Assembly (NCBI RefSeq): GCF_001613465.1
Contig: NZ_BDCK01000052.1
Location: forward strand, 1 to 51,598
DNA from: Nocardia niwae NBRC 108934 = DSM 45340
GTDB taxonomy: Bacteria > Actinomycetota > Actinomycetes > Mycobacteriales > Mycobacteriaceae
DNA length: 51,598 nt
Direction of reading: 5' to 3'
The notes under the pieces were generated by a model. That model was not told the origin of the DNA and made no database searches. It worked only from the letters and a program-made list of their open reading frames with translations. Numbering within the stretch: the first letter of the stretch is position 1; every line of letters starts with the position of its first letter. The position numbers and the translations under genes are program-made. This document shows positions 24,090 to 31,773 of this stretch, in pieces.

Positions 24090-25054
24090 TACCGACCGGC
24101 CACCGCAGCGGGCACACCGAACAACGCCTCATCGGCCTCGGGAACCCAACAGGCCGCGGCGATATCACGGTTGTAGTTGTCCGCGACGTGCTCGACCAGA
24201 TGACGCAGACGCGGATGCCGATTGCCCGCCGACCACAACAACGCCAGCGGATAGGCCGGAGTGGGATCGACGATCATCAGCCGCCGCACATTCGGATGCC
24301 ACGGCGTCTGGCCCCCGTCACCGGAGAACGTCATCAACGACGGCGAATCCGCGATACGTTCGACGATCCCGGCCATACCCTCCAGCGGCCCCCTGGTGTC
24401 GACGGGAATCCCGCTGAACGCGCTCAGATCGCGATAGAAATCGGCCCACTCCGACGCCACCGCCGCCCCCGGCACCCACACCGGCCGCCCCGCGATCTCC
24501 CGCAACGCGATCGTCGACCGGCCCCCGAACGGATGATCCTTGCCCACAAGCAAATACAGGGGCTCCAGAAACGCCGGAGCGGCGACGATGTCGTCGGGCA
24601 ACGCCACCGGGCCGCCATAGGCACGAGCCAGGGCCGCGTCCACCAGACCACTGCGCAGTGCCTCCCGCGAGGTCGTGATCATGTTCGAGATGACGATCTC
24701 GGTCTCGGCGTGCGGATGACGCGCCAGATAGAACTCCATCAACTCCGTCGCGGCCACACGCTTCCCCAGCACCGCCACCCGCAACGGCCGCACCTGTTCC
24801 CGCGCCGCACGCACCGCCGCCTCCGCCCCCGCCAGCAGCGACCGCGCGTGCGGCAACAGCCGGGCACCGGCACCGGTCGGCACACTGCCGCCGTGCCCAC
24901 GATCCAAGAGTTCCACCCCCAGCTGCGATTCCAGCTTCGCGACACGCTTCGAAACCGCCTGCTGACTGATACCCAGCACCGCCGCGGCGTGACCGAACTG
25001 CTCCTCCTCCACCACCGCCACGAACGCCCGCAACGCGGCGAGATCCAGATCCAC
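24089..25054 (-). CDS. LysR family transcriptional regulator
   Basis: A 321-residue regulator with the N-terminal winged helix LRAFVAVVEEEQFGHAAAVL, GISQQAVSKRVAKLESQLG and LLDRG, then a two-lobe effector domain. I prefer GTG 25054 because GGAGGTGA ends 3-7 bases before it; GTG 25060 overlaps that site. It lies 40 bases after the bisC-like gene and overlaps lexA, so it is in the middle of an apparent operon. LysR proteins often control a neighbouring enzyme, here possibly the molybdoenzyme, but the usual divergent arrangement is missing. Confidence 0.88.
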   Translation of the reverse strand: MDLDLAALRAFVAVVEEEQFGHAAAVLGISQQAVSKRVAKLESQLGVELLDRGHGGSVPTGAGARLLPHARSLLAGAEAAVRAAREQVRPLRVAVLGKRVAATELMEFYLARHPHAETEIVISNMITTSREALRSGLVDAALARAYGGPVALPDDIVAAPAFLEPLYLLVGKDHPFGGRSTIALREIAGRPVWVPGAAVASEWADFYRDLSAFSGIPVDTRGPLEGMAGIVERIADSPSLMTFSGDGGQTPWHPNVRRLMIVDPTPAYPLALLWSAGNRHPRLRHLVEHVADNYNRDIAAACWVPEADEALFGVPAAVAGR

Positions 25055-25094
25055 CGTCACCTCCAACCGATGTCCTCCGCCCCGCTCGGCGGCC

Positions 25095-27389
25095 TCAGAG
25101 CACTTCCGGACCCGATCCCTCCGGTGGGCGGAGAACCGCCACATCCGTGAGCCGCCCCGCAAAGCGCTCGATGTCCACCAGCGTGAGCTGTCCCGCGCAC
25201 CCCTGACTGAGCGTGGACGAGGGGCGATCGGCGATGAGCACGTTCGGATTGCCGTGACGGCAGAACGCCGGATCCGCCGGGTCGGGGTCGTACCACGCCC
25301 CGGTGGACAGTTGCGCGACACCCGGACGCACCCCCTCATCGACCACCAACCCCGCCAGGCAGCTGCCCCGATCGTTGAACACCCGCACGATCTCACCGGC
25401 ACGCAGGCCGCGAAGGTCGGCGTCCGAGGGATGCACCCGAATCGGTTCCCGCCCCGAAATCTTCACCGACCGGCTGTAAGCGCCCACATCGAGCTGGCTG
25501 TGCAACTTGGTCCGCGGCTGATTCGCCACCAACTGCAACGGAAACCGCGCCGCCGCCGCACCACCGAGCCACTCCTCCGGCTCCAGCCACACCGGATGCG
25601 GTGGGCAATCGGCGTACCCGAAACCCTCGATCGTCGCCGAGAAGATCTCGATCTTCCCGCTGGGTGTGCCCAGCGGATACCGGTCCGGGTCGGCACGAAA
25701 GTCCGCGGCCAGCACCTGCTCGGGATCCGGTACCGGAAGTTCGAGCGCTTCACCGGACCAGAACGCGTCGAAGTCCGGCAACTGGTGGCCCGCACGGGAT
25801 TGCTCGACCCGCCAGCTCTCGTACAGATACCGCAGCCACTGCGCGGCCGAGCGCCCCTCGGTGAATTCCGCCCCGACACCGAGCCGATCGGCCGTCTCGG
25901 CGAAAATCGAATAATCATCCCGCGCCTCCGCCCGCGGGCGGGTGAGCGCCTTCATCGGAAAGAACGAGCGATCACCCTCGCCCACGCCGTAGTCGTCGCG
26001 CTCGATCGACATCGTCGACGGCAGCACGATATCCGCGTGCCGCGCGGTCGCCGTCCAGAAGGCGTCATGTACGACAACCGTGTCCGGACGCTCGAACGCC
26101 GTACGCAGCCGAGCCAGATCCTGGTGGTGATGGAACGGATTGCCGCCGGCCCAATACACCAACCGCACATCCGGATACACCAGATCCTGCCCGTTGTAGC
26201 GGAAGGAACCACCCGGATTCAGCAGCATGTCCGCGATCCGCGCGACCGGGATGAACGCGTGCACGCTGTTGCGCCCCTGCGGAAGTCGCGGCACAGCCAC
26301 GCGCGCCGGCTCCCCCACACCGGCGACCGAACCGTAACCATGCCCGAATCCGCCTCCGGGAAGCCCGATCTGGCCCAACATCGCCGCGAGCGCCACAGCG
26401 GCCCACAGCGGCTGCTCGCCATGGCGCGCCCGCTGCAGCGACCAACTGACTGTCACCAGGGTGCGCGCCGCAGCCATCTCACGCGCCAGTCCACGGATAC
26501 GCCGGGCCGGAACCCCGGTGATCGCCGAGGCCCACTCCGGATCCTTGACCACTCCGTCCACCGCGCCACGCAGGTACCGCGCGAAGCGGTCGTAGCCGAC
26601 GGTGTACTCGCCCAGGAATTCCTCGTCCGCCAGCCCTTCCGCATCCAGCACCTGAGCCAGCGCCAACATCATCGCCACATCTGTGCCGGGCAGCGGGGCG
26701 ATCCACTCGGCCTCGCCCTCCGGCGACATGTCGTCGCGCAGCGGACTGATCGACACGAACCGGCAGCCCCGCGCCCGTGCCGCCGCGATCCAGCCCCGCG
26801 CGTTGTGCCGCGAAACCCCACCCGGCGACACGGCCGCGTTCTTCGGCGACAAACCACCGAAAGCCACCACCAACTCGGAATGTTCGACGAGAACCGTCTT
26901 GGCCGTCGCACGCTGTGTCACCCAACCGATATCACCGAGAACGTGCGGTAGGAACACCGTCGAGGTGCCCAGGCTGTAGCTGTTCACGTGCCGGACATAG
27001 CCGCCGAGACAGTTCAGGAAGCGATGCAACTGGCTTTGCGCGTGATGAAAACGCCCCGCGCTGGCCCAGCCGTACGAGCCGCCGTATACCGCCTCCGCCC
27101 CGTGCTGCCGGTACACGCGTCCGAGTTCCGCGGCCAGCAGGTCCGATGCCCGTTCCCACGACACCGGAACGAAGGACTCCGAACCGCGCGGTCCCGGACC
27201 CGGACCGTGCTCCAACCAGCCCCGGCGGACATACGGTCGATCGATACGGGTCGGATGGTGTTGCGCCGAAGCGACGTTGCCGATCAGCGGCGTCGGCTCC
27301 GGGTCACCACGCCACGGCCGGACCTCCGTGAGCCGTTCACCGTCGCTGTCCGCCTCGAACGCGCCCCAGTGGGTCAGATGCGTGGTCAC
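25095..27389 (-). CDS. Molybdopterin oxidoreductase, BisC/TorA type
   Basis: A 764-residue molybdoenzyme of the DMSO-reductase family, closest in type to biotin-sulfoxide/TMAO reductases. It starts directly with THLTHWGAFEADSDGE and has no N-terminal iron-sulfur cysteines. Seen: GGSYGWASAGRFHHAQSQLH, HVNSYSLGTSTVFLPHVLG with the likely Mo-ligand Ser, GGNPFHHHQDL, IVLPSTMSIERDDYG and NQPRTKLHSQLDVGAYSRS. It has no twin-arginine signal peptide, so it is cytoplasmic like BisC and probably reduces S- or N-oxides (for example biotin or methionine sulfoxide). The start is GTG 27389. It lies 52 bases after the Ddn-family gene. Confidence 0.9.
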   Translation of the reverse strand: MTTHLTHWGAFEADSDGERLTEVRPWRGDPEPTPLIGNVASAQHHPTRIDRPYVRRGWLEHGPGPGPRGSESFVPVSWERASDLLAAELGRVYRQHGAEAVYGGSYGWASAGRFHHAQSQLHRFLNCLGGYVRHVNSYSLGTSTVFLPHVLGDIGWVTQRATAKTVLVEHSELVVAFGGLSPKNAAVSPGGVSRHNARGWIAAARARGCRFVSISPLRDDMSPEGEAEWIAPLPGTDVAMMLALAQVLDAEGLADEEFLGEYTVGYDRFARYLRGAVDGVVKDPEWASAITGVPARRIRGLAREMAAARTLVTVSWSLQRARHGEQPLWAAVALAAMLGQIGLPGGGFGHGYGSVAGVGEPARVAVPRLPQGRNSVHAFIPVARIADMLLNPGGSFRYNGQDLVYPDVRLVYWAGGNPFHHHQDLARLRTAFERPDTVVVHDAFWTATARHADIVLPSTMSIERDDYGVGEGDRSFFPMKALTRPRAEARDDYSIFAETADRLGVGAEFTEGRSAAQWLRYLYESWRVEQSRAGHQLPDFDAFWSGEALELPVPDPEQVLAADFRADPDRYPLGTPSGKIEIFSATIEGFGYADCPPHPVWLEPEEWLGGAAAARFPLQLVANQPRTKLHSQLDVGAYSRSVKISGREPIRVHPSDADLRGLRAGEIVRVFNDRGSCLAGLVVDEGVRPGVAQLSTGAWYDPDPADPAFCRHGNPNVLIADRPSSTLSQGCAGQLTLVDIERFAGRLTDVAVLRPPEGSGPEVL

Positions 27390-27441
27390 CGTCCCACCGT
27401 AACCGGCCCACCCGCACCCGGACGACGCCCGCCACAGCGCC

Positions 27442-27924
27442 TCAGTCGGCGAGGCGGCGCAACTCGAAGATCCGGAACAATCGCCCGCCGGAGCGCTCGT
27501 ACTCCATGGCGTAGCCGGGCCAGAACTCGACCGCCAGATCCCAGTAAGGCTTTCGCTCCACGCCCGTGATCTCGCGTACCGTGACCAGGAACTGCTCGCC
27601 CTTGTGCCGGACCGAAGCGGTCTGCGCGGCACGCAGGTTCGCCGACCAGGCCGGATGACCGGGACTGCCCCAATTCGAGCCGAGGACGACGAAGTCCGCA
27701 CCGTGCGGTACATACAGCAACGACGTGGTACGCGGGATACCGGTCTTCCGCCCCGGCACGGTCACCTCGACCGACGGGAGCCCTGCCAGATCGAGGACGC
27801 CCTTCCGCCCCCCGCTCACCCGCCGGATCAAGCGTTCGAGCCGCAACACGAGCGGCGCCGTCCGCATCACCCAGCGTTGCTCCGCGAGCCGTCGGGCCAG
27901 TGGCGGCAGCGGATTGAAGGACAT
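27442..27924 (-). CDS. Deazaflavin (F420)-dependent nitroreductase-family protein
   Basis: A 160-residue split-barrel protein of the Ddn family. Seen: VTVPGRKTGIPRTTSLLYV, the family phosphate/F420-contact motif, then FVVLGSNWGSPGHPAWSANL and FLVTVREITGVERKPYW. Such proteins use reduced cofactor F420 to reduce quinones or nitro compounds near the membrane. ATG 27924 is chosen; upstream codons up to 27990 are arginine-rich and unlike the family. It is the first gene of the ddn-bisC-lysR-lexA-sir2 direction set, with an AT-rich promoter region upstream. Confidence 0.9.
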   Translation of the reverse strand: MSFNPLPPLARRLAEQRWVMRTAPLVLRLERLIRRVSGGRKGVLDLAGLPSVEVTVPGRKTGIPRTTSLLYVPHGADFVVLGSNWGSPGHPAWSANLRAAQTASVRHKGEQFLVTVREITGVERKPYWDLAVEFWPGYAMEYERSGGRLFRIFELRRLAD

Positions 27925-28060
27925 AGAGGAATCCTGACATGGCCTCCGCCTCCGACCGGCCGAGCGCGCCGGGACCGAGGGCCATCTCACAGGAGGCTTT
28001 CAGAGGTCCCTCCCCTTCCTTGCTGGGTTGGGGTGGGCTTGAGGTTTAGTGGAGGGCGGA

Positions 28061-28098
28061 ATGTATATATAGATGCGAATATCTACGTATCTAAATGT
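28061..28098. promoter_or_regulatory. AT-rich divergent promoter island with inverted and direct repeats
   Basis: In the 375-bp divergent gap between the Ddn-family gene (minus) and the glycosidase (plus), an AT-rich island contains TAGAT (28070-28074), ATCTA (28081-28085) and ATCTA (28089-28093): one inverted and one direct pair. It shares the words ATGTATAT and GTATCTAAAT with the TetR operator at 788-812. The rest of the gap holds no gene. Promoter and regulator binding are inferred. Confidence 0.45.
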
Positions 28099-28299
28099 TA
28101 ATGACGTGAACCGCAGTTGCATAGGCACTTCCATCACGACTCCCGCAGAAGCGGGGAGATTTCCCCGCACCTGGCCTTGCTCTCCGTCTCCGAGAAAACG
28201 GACAAGCGACCAGTTACCCTGTCCCCCGTGGTCCCCACATCCCCGGTCCGTGCGCCGAGGTCCACGAGCGCCCGTCACCCGTCTCGGAACAGGAGTTCG

Positions 28300-29619
28300 A
28301 TGCGTTCATTCCCCCGCCACGTCTGGGCAGCGCTCGCGGCCGTCGCCGCGGTTTTCCTCGGAGGCATCGCTCCGGCGGCCGCCCGGCCCGAGCCGCCCGC
28401 CGTGCTCGCGCCGATGGGCCCGGACTTCCTCTGGGGCGTCGCCGCGTCGGGATATCAGTCGGAAGGCCACGCCCCGGACAGCAACTGGTCTCGCTACGTC
28501 GCGTCGGGGAAAACGTCGGACCCCTACCGGGATTCGATCGACTTCTATTCGCGCTACCGCTCGGACATCGCGCTGGCAGCCGGACTCGGCGTGCAGGTGT
28601 ATCGCATCGGCGTCGAGTGGGCTCGTCTGCAGCCGGAGCCGGGCAAGTGGGACCCCGACGGGCTGAAGTTCTACGACAACGTCGTCGCCGCGATCACGGC
28701 AGCGGGCATGCGTCCGATGATCACCATCGATCACTGGGTCTATCCGGGCTGGGTGGTCGACCGCGGAGGCTGGAACAACCCGGGCGTCGTCGAGGACTGG
28801 CTGGCCAACGCGCAGACGGTCGTCGATCGCTACGCCCCGTATCAACCGTTGTGGGTCACGTTCAACGAGCCGACCATCTATCTGCTCAACGAGCTGCGCA
28901 ACGGCGGACTGCCGCCGGCCGCCGCGCCCGCGATGCAGGAACGGATCGCGCAGGCGCACAACCGCATCTACGACTACATCCACCGGGTTCAGCCGGACGC
29001 CATGGTGACCAGCAATGTCGCCTATATCCCGGCCGCCGAGGACGTGGTGAACAAGCCTCTGGTGGACCGGATCGACACGAAGCTCGACTACATCGGCATC
29101 GATTACTACTACGGCCTCTCCCCTGACAGCCTCACCACCACGGGAAATCTCACAGAGTTGTGGAAGAACCCGCTACAGCCCGAAGGCATCTACTACGCGT
29201 TGCAGCACTACGCGCGCCGGTTCCCCGGCAAGCCGCTCTACATCGTCGAGAACGGGATGCCCACCGAGAACGGCTTGCCGCGCGCGGACGGATACGGCCG
29301 GGCCGACTCCCTGCGTGACACCGTCTACTGGCTCCAGCGCGCCAGAGCCGACGGCATCAATCTGATCGGCTACAACTATTGGAGCCTCACCGACAACTAC
29401 GAGTGGGGTTCATACACACCGCGTTTCGGCCTGTACACGGTCGACGTCCTGAGCGATCCGGCGCTCACGCGCAAACCCACGGACGCGGTGGCCGCGTACA
29501 CCGGCATCACACGCGCGGGCGGCGTCGCTCCCGAGTATCGGCCGACGCGGCCGCCGAAGGATTGCTCCTTCGTCGACGTGCCGGCCAGCTGCTCCGATCC
29601 GGTCACCGTGCCGCGGTGA
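28300..29619 (+). CDS. Secreted glycoside hydrolase family 1
   Basis: A 439-residue retaining beta-glycosidase. The N-terminus is a signal peptide (AALAAVAAVFLGGIAPAAA, cut about residue 28), unusual for GH1 enzymes, which are mostly cytoplasmic. Catalytic residues are visible: acid/base Glu190 in TFNEP and nucleophile Glu317 in IVENG; also FLWGVAASGYQSEG near the start and NYWSLTDNYEW near the end. CAGGAG four bases before ATG 28300 fixes the start. The C-terminus has a short two-cysteine tail (CSFVDVPASCSDP), perhaps a disulfide. The sugar substrate cannot be predicted; it may act on host or plant glycosides outside the cell. Confidence 0.92.
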   Translation: MRSFPRHVWAALAAVAAVFLGGIAPAAARPEPPAVLAPMGPDFLWGVAASGYQSEGHAPDSNWSRYVASGKTSDPYRDSIDFYSRYRSDIALAAGLGVQVYRIGVEWARLQPEPGKWDPDGLKFYDNVVAAITAAGMRPMITIDHWVYPGWVVDRGGWNNPGVVEDWLANAQTVVDRYAPYQPLWVTFNEPTIYLLNELRNGGLPPAAAPAMQERIAQAHNRIYDYIHRVQPDAMVTSNVAYIPAAEDVVNKPLVDRIDTKLDYIGIDYYYGLSPDSLTTTGNLTELWKNPLQPEGIYYALQHYARRFPGKPLYIVENGMPTENGLPRADGYGRADSLRDTVYWLQRARADGINLIGYNYWSLTDNYEWGSYTPRFGLYTVDVLSDPALTRKPTDAVAAYTGITRAGGVAPEYRPTRPPKDCSFVDVPASCSDPVTVPR

Positions 29620-29659
29620 CACCGGAGTCCGGACCGGTTCGAGCGAGCGGAGACGACTG

Positions 29660-29854
29660 ATGACCGACGATCCCATCGCGGTACTGCGACGCTGGGCCGA
29701 TTCGGGCGGAATCTGGCGGGTCGCCGGACGCAGATCCGGTTCGGTCACCGTCGCGCTCTATCAGTGCACCGGTGGTGAGGAGGTCGATCGGCTGACCTCC
29801 TCCGATCCCGAACTGATCCGTTATATCGGCGAGCGCGTCAGCAGCGAGGACTGA
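29660..29854 (+). CDS. Small conserved-looking protein of unknown function
   Basis: A 64-residue acidic protein beginning MTDDPIAVLRRWADSGGIWR, followed by SVTVALYQCTGGEEVDRL and IRYIGERVSSED. The mixed beta-alpha pattern and steady high-GC third positions suggest a real small gene, and I have the impression of similar short proteins in Nocardia and Mycobacterium, though I cannot name a family. It lies 40 bases after the glycosidase, perhaps in the same transcript, and is convergent with the nitronate monooxygenase. Confidence 0.7.
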   Translation: MTDDPIAVLRRWADSGGIWRVAGRRSGSVTVALYQCTGGEEVDRLTSSDPELIRYIGERVSSED

Positions 29855-29859
29855 ACGGC

Positions 29860-30840
29860 TCAGCCCGTCATCCCTGACCACAGCCGCTCGAGCACGTGCG
29901 CAGCCGGTTCCACGGCGGTCACCAGGCCGACGCCCTCCCCCGCGTCGATCGGCGTCACCGCTGGATCGTTCGCGGCGAGCGCGGCGGCGAGTGCCTGTTT
30001 GGCCGCCGGATCCGCGGCGAGTTCGTCTTCGCGACCGGTCCAGCGGTCGGTGAATCCGGTCCGCAGCACCCGGGCGGGAAACCGAGCAGGCCACGGCAGC
30101 TCCATGCCCACGTCGTAGGCGCGGGTGAGCACGGTGTCCGCGCCACACGCGGCGAGCAGAGCTCGACGGCCGGCCTCCGGCAGCAGCGATTCCGAGCACG
30201 CCGCCAGACAGGTGCCGAGCCACGCGCCGCTCGCCCCTGCCCGGAGCACGGCGACCAGGTCTGCTGGTGCGCCGATGCCGCCCGCGGCCAGCACCGGGAC
30301 CGACGCGACTGCCAGCACCTCGTCCAGGAGCGGCAGCAGCGGCGCGTTCACGGCTCCGTGTCCGCCGCCCTGCACGCCGCGGGCGACGAGGACGCCGATG
30401 CCCGCGTCTTGTGCACGCCGAGCGTCCTGCCAGCTGTAGACCTGGGTGGCCGGAACGATCCCGGCATCCGCGACACGGGCCGCCCAGCCCAGGTGATCGC
30501 CGAAGCTCACCGAGATCAGCGCGGGACGGGCCTCGATCGCCGCCTCCAGCAGTTCCGGCTGCCCGGCGACCACCCAATCGACCAGACCGATACCGAACGG
30601 ACCGGCCACTCCGCGAATATGCGGCAACTCCTGCTCCAGCGCCCGCACCGATCCCGCGCTGCCCATTCCGATCATGCCCAGGCCACCGGCCGCGGTCACC
30701 GCCGCGGCGAGCCGACCGCCCGCCACGCCGCCCATCGGCGCGTTGACCAGCGGGATCCGCGCACCGATCCGCTGCGCCCACGCGATCGCGGCACGCGTGT
30801 CGGCGGGCGGCTGCTCATTGGAGGTCGTCACGAGCTCCAT
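29860..30840 (-). CDS. Nitronate monooxygenase (NPD family)
   Basis: A 326-residue FMN-dependent TIM-barrel enzyme that oxidises alkyl nitronates. Seen: IPLVNAPMGGVAGGRLAAAV, AGGLGMIGMGS, the flavin/phosphate segment ARGVQGGGHG and AAGGIGAPADLVAVLRAGAS followed by GAWLGT. The start is uncertain: ATG 30840 lacks a ribosome site, GTG 30831 has GGAG very close, and GTG 30885 begins 4 bases after the TetR stop and could be coupled. It is most likely co-transcribed with the TetR gene upstream, whose operator lies before that gene. The true substrate may be a different toxin or lactone-like compound. Confidence 0.88.
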   Translation of the reverse strand: MELVTTSNEQPPADTRAAIAWAQRIGARIPLVNAPMGGVAGGRLAAAVTAAGGLGMIGMGSAGSVRALEQELPHIRGVAGPFGIGLVDWVVAGQPELLEAAIEARPALISVSFGDHLGWAARVADAGIVPATQVYSWQDARRAQDAGIGVLVARGVQGGGHGAVNAPLLPLLDEVLAVASVPVLAAGGIGAPADLVAVLRAGASGAWLGTCLAACSESLLPEAGRRALLAACGADTVLTRAYDVGMELPWPARFPARVLRTGFTDRWTGREDELAADPAAKQALAAALAANDPAVTPIDAGEGVGLVTAVEPAAHVLERLWSGMTG

Positions 30841-30889
30841 CGGAACACACGCGGCCGGGAGCACTCGCGGGCTCCCCCGTGCCACGAGA

Positions 30890-31588
30890 TCACGCGCGGT
30901 GCCCGAGCATGTCCAGCAGCCCGTCCAGCTGAAGTTCGAACAACTCGTCGCGATCGGCGAAGGTGTCGGTGCCGTACATGTCGAAAACGTCCGCGCTCAC
31001 CGCTCCGAACAGCCCGACCCAGAACGTCACGCCGCGCACGATCAGCCAGTCGGGCACGTCGAGCTGGAATTCGTCGCGGATGCGCGCGAAACTGCTTGCG
31101 AGCGCCGCCGATATCCGCGGCTGGGCGGCGGGCGCAACCAGTCGGCCTGCTCGGTGGGCCCCGGCGAACAGCGTCAGCATCGTGGCGATCACCCGGGTGC
31201 CGGGTGCGACGGTCTCGGTGGCGGGTGCGTCGTAGCCGGGGACGGGCGTGCCGAACAGCAGTCCGTAGCGGGCGGTTTCGGCCAGCGCCCACCGCCGCAC
31301 CGTGCGACCGAGGATCCGTAGTCTCTCGATCGGATCGTCTCCGCCCTCGGCCAGCGCGCCGTCGACCGCGTCGCCGAGGGCGTTGTAGCCGTCGACGACG
31401 AGCAGGGTCAGCAATTCGTCGCGACTGCGGACATACCGATAGACGGCCGAGGAGACCACGCCGAGATCACGCGCGACCGCCCGCAGCGACAGGGCGGCGG
31501 CGCCTTCGGTCGCCAGGTGTTCGCGCCCGATCCGGACGATGTCGTTCATGGTCTGGGCCCTGGCTCGGGCGCGGGGTGTCGTCGGCAT
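30890..31588 (-). CDS. TetR family regulator
   Basis: A 232-residue regulator beginning MPTTPRARARAQTMNDIVRI. HTH segment: AALSLRAVARDLGVVSSAVY, RYVRSRDELLTLL; the C-terminal domain resembles the TetR_C family with RWALAETARYGLLFGTPVPGY, seen in several Nocardia/Streptomyces regulators. I chose ATG 31588 rather than codons at 31618-31624, which lie inside the operator repeats. It is followed immediately by the nitronate monooxygenase and diverges from the cholesterol oxidase gene, so it may control both. Confidence 0.88.
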   Translation of the reverse strand: MPTTPRARARAQTMNDIVRIGREHLATEGAAALSLRAVARDLGVVSSAVYRYVRSRDELLTLLVVDGYNALGDAVDGALAEGGDDPIERLRILGRTVRRWALAETARYGLLFGTPVPGYDAPATETVAPGTRVIATMLTLFAGAHRAGRLVAPAAQPRISAALASSFARIRDEFQLDVPDWLIVRGVTFWVGLFGAVSADVFDMYGTDTFADRDELFELQLDGLLDMLGHRA

Positions 31589-31610
31589 AGCAGAAACGAT
31601 GCGCGCTTCA

Positions 31611-31643
31611 GAGAGCATTGTCAACTAACGAGAGCATTGCTCT
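31611..31643. promoter_or_regulatory. TetR operator AGAGCA-T-TGCTCT with an upstream half repeat
   Basis: A perfect 13-bp palindrome AGAGCATTGCTCT (31631-31643) lies 43 bp before the TetR start. The decamer GAGAGCATTG occurs twice (31611-31620 and 31630-31639), 19 bp apart. This layout is typical for autoregulated TetR genes of this type. It sits in the divergent gap with the cholesterol oxidase gene, about 130 bp from that start. Confidence 0.7.
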
Positions 31644-31773
31644 AAACAGTCCGGCCAATGGCGGGCAAACTCGAATACCGGAGCGATCCGCTGATTCCAG
31701 GCGACTTGCGTACCGTTACTTACCCGGGAGTAGTGTTAGCCGAGTCACTGGCGACACGATCGAGGAGTTCCAC

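Noticed and set aside
22326..24176. 616-codon plus-strand open frame, very His/Arg/Pro-rich
   Set aside because: Antisense to sir2 and lexA, both with full catalytic motifs.
31716..31736. Palindrome-like TTACT...AGTAG around CCCGGG before the cholesterol oxidase
   Set aside because: The arms are off-centre relative to the CCCGGG core, so symmetry is imperfect; not listed as an operator.
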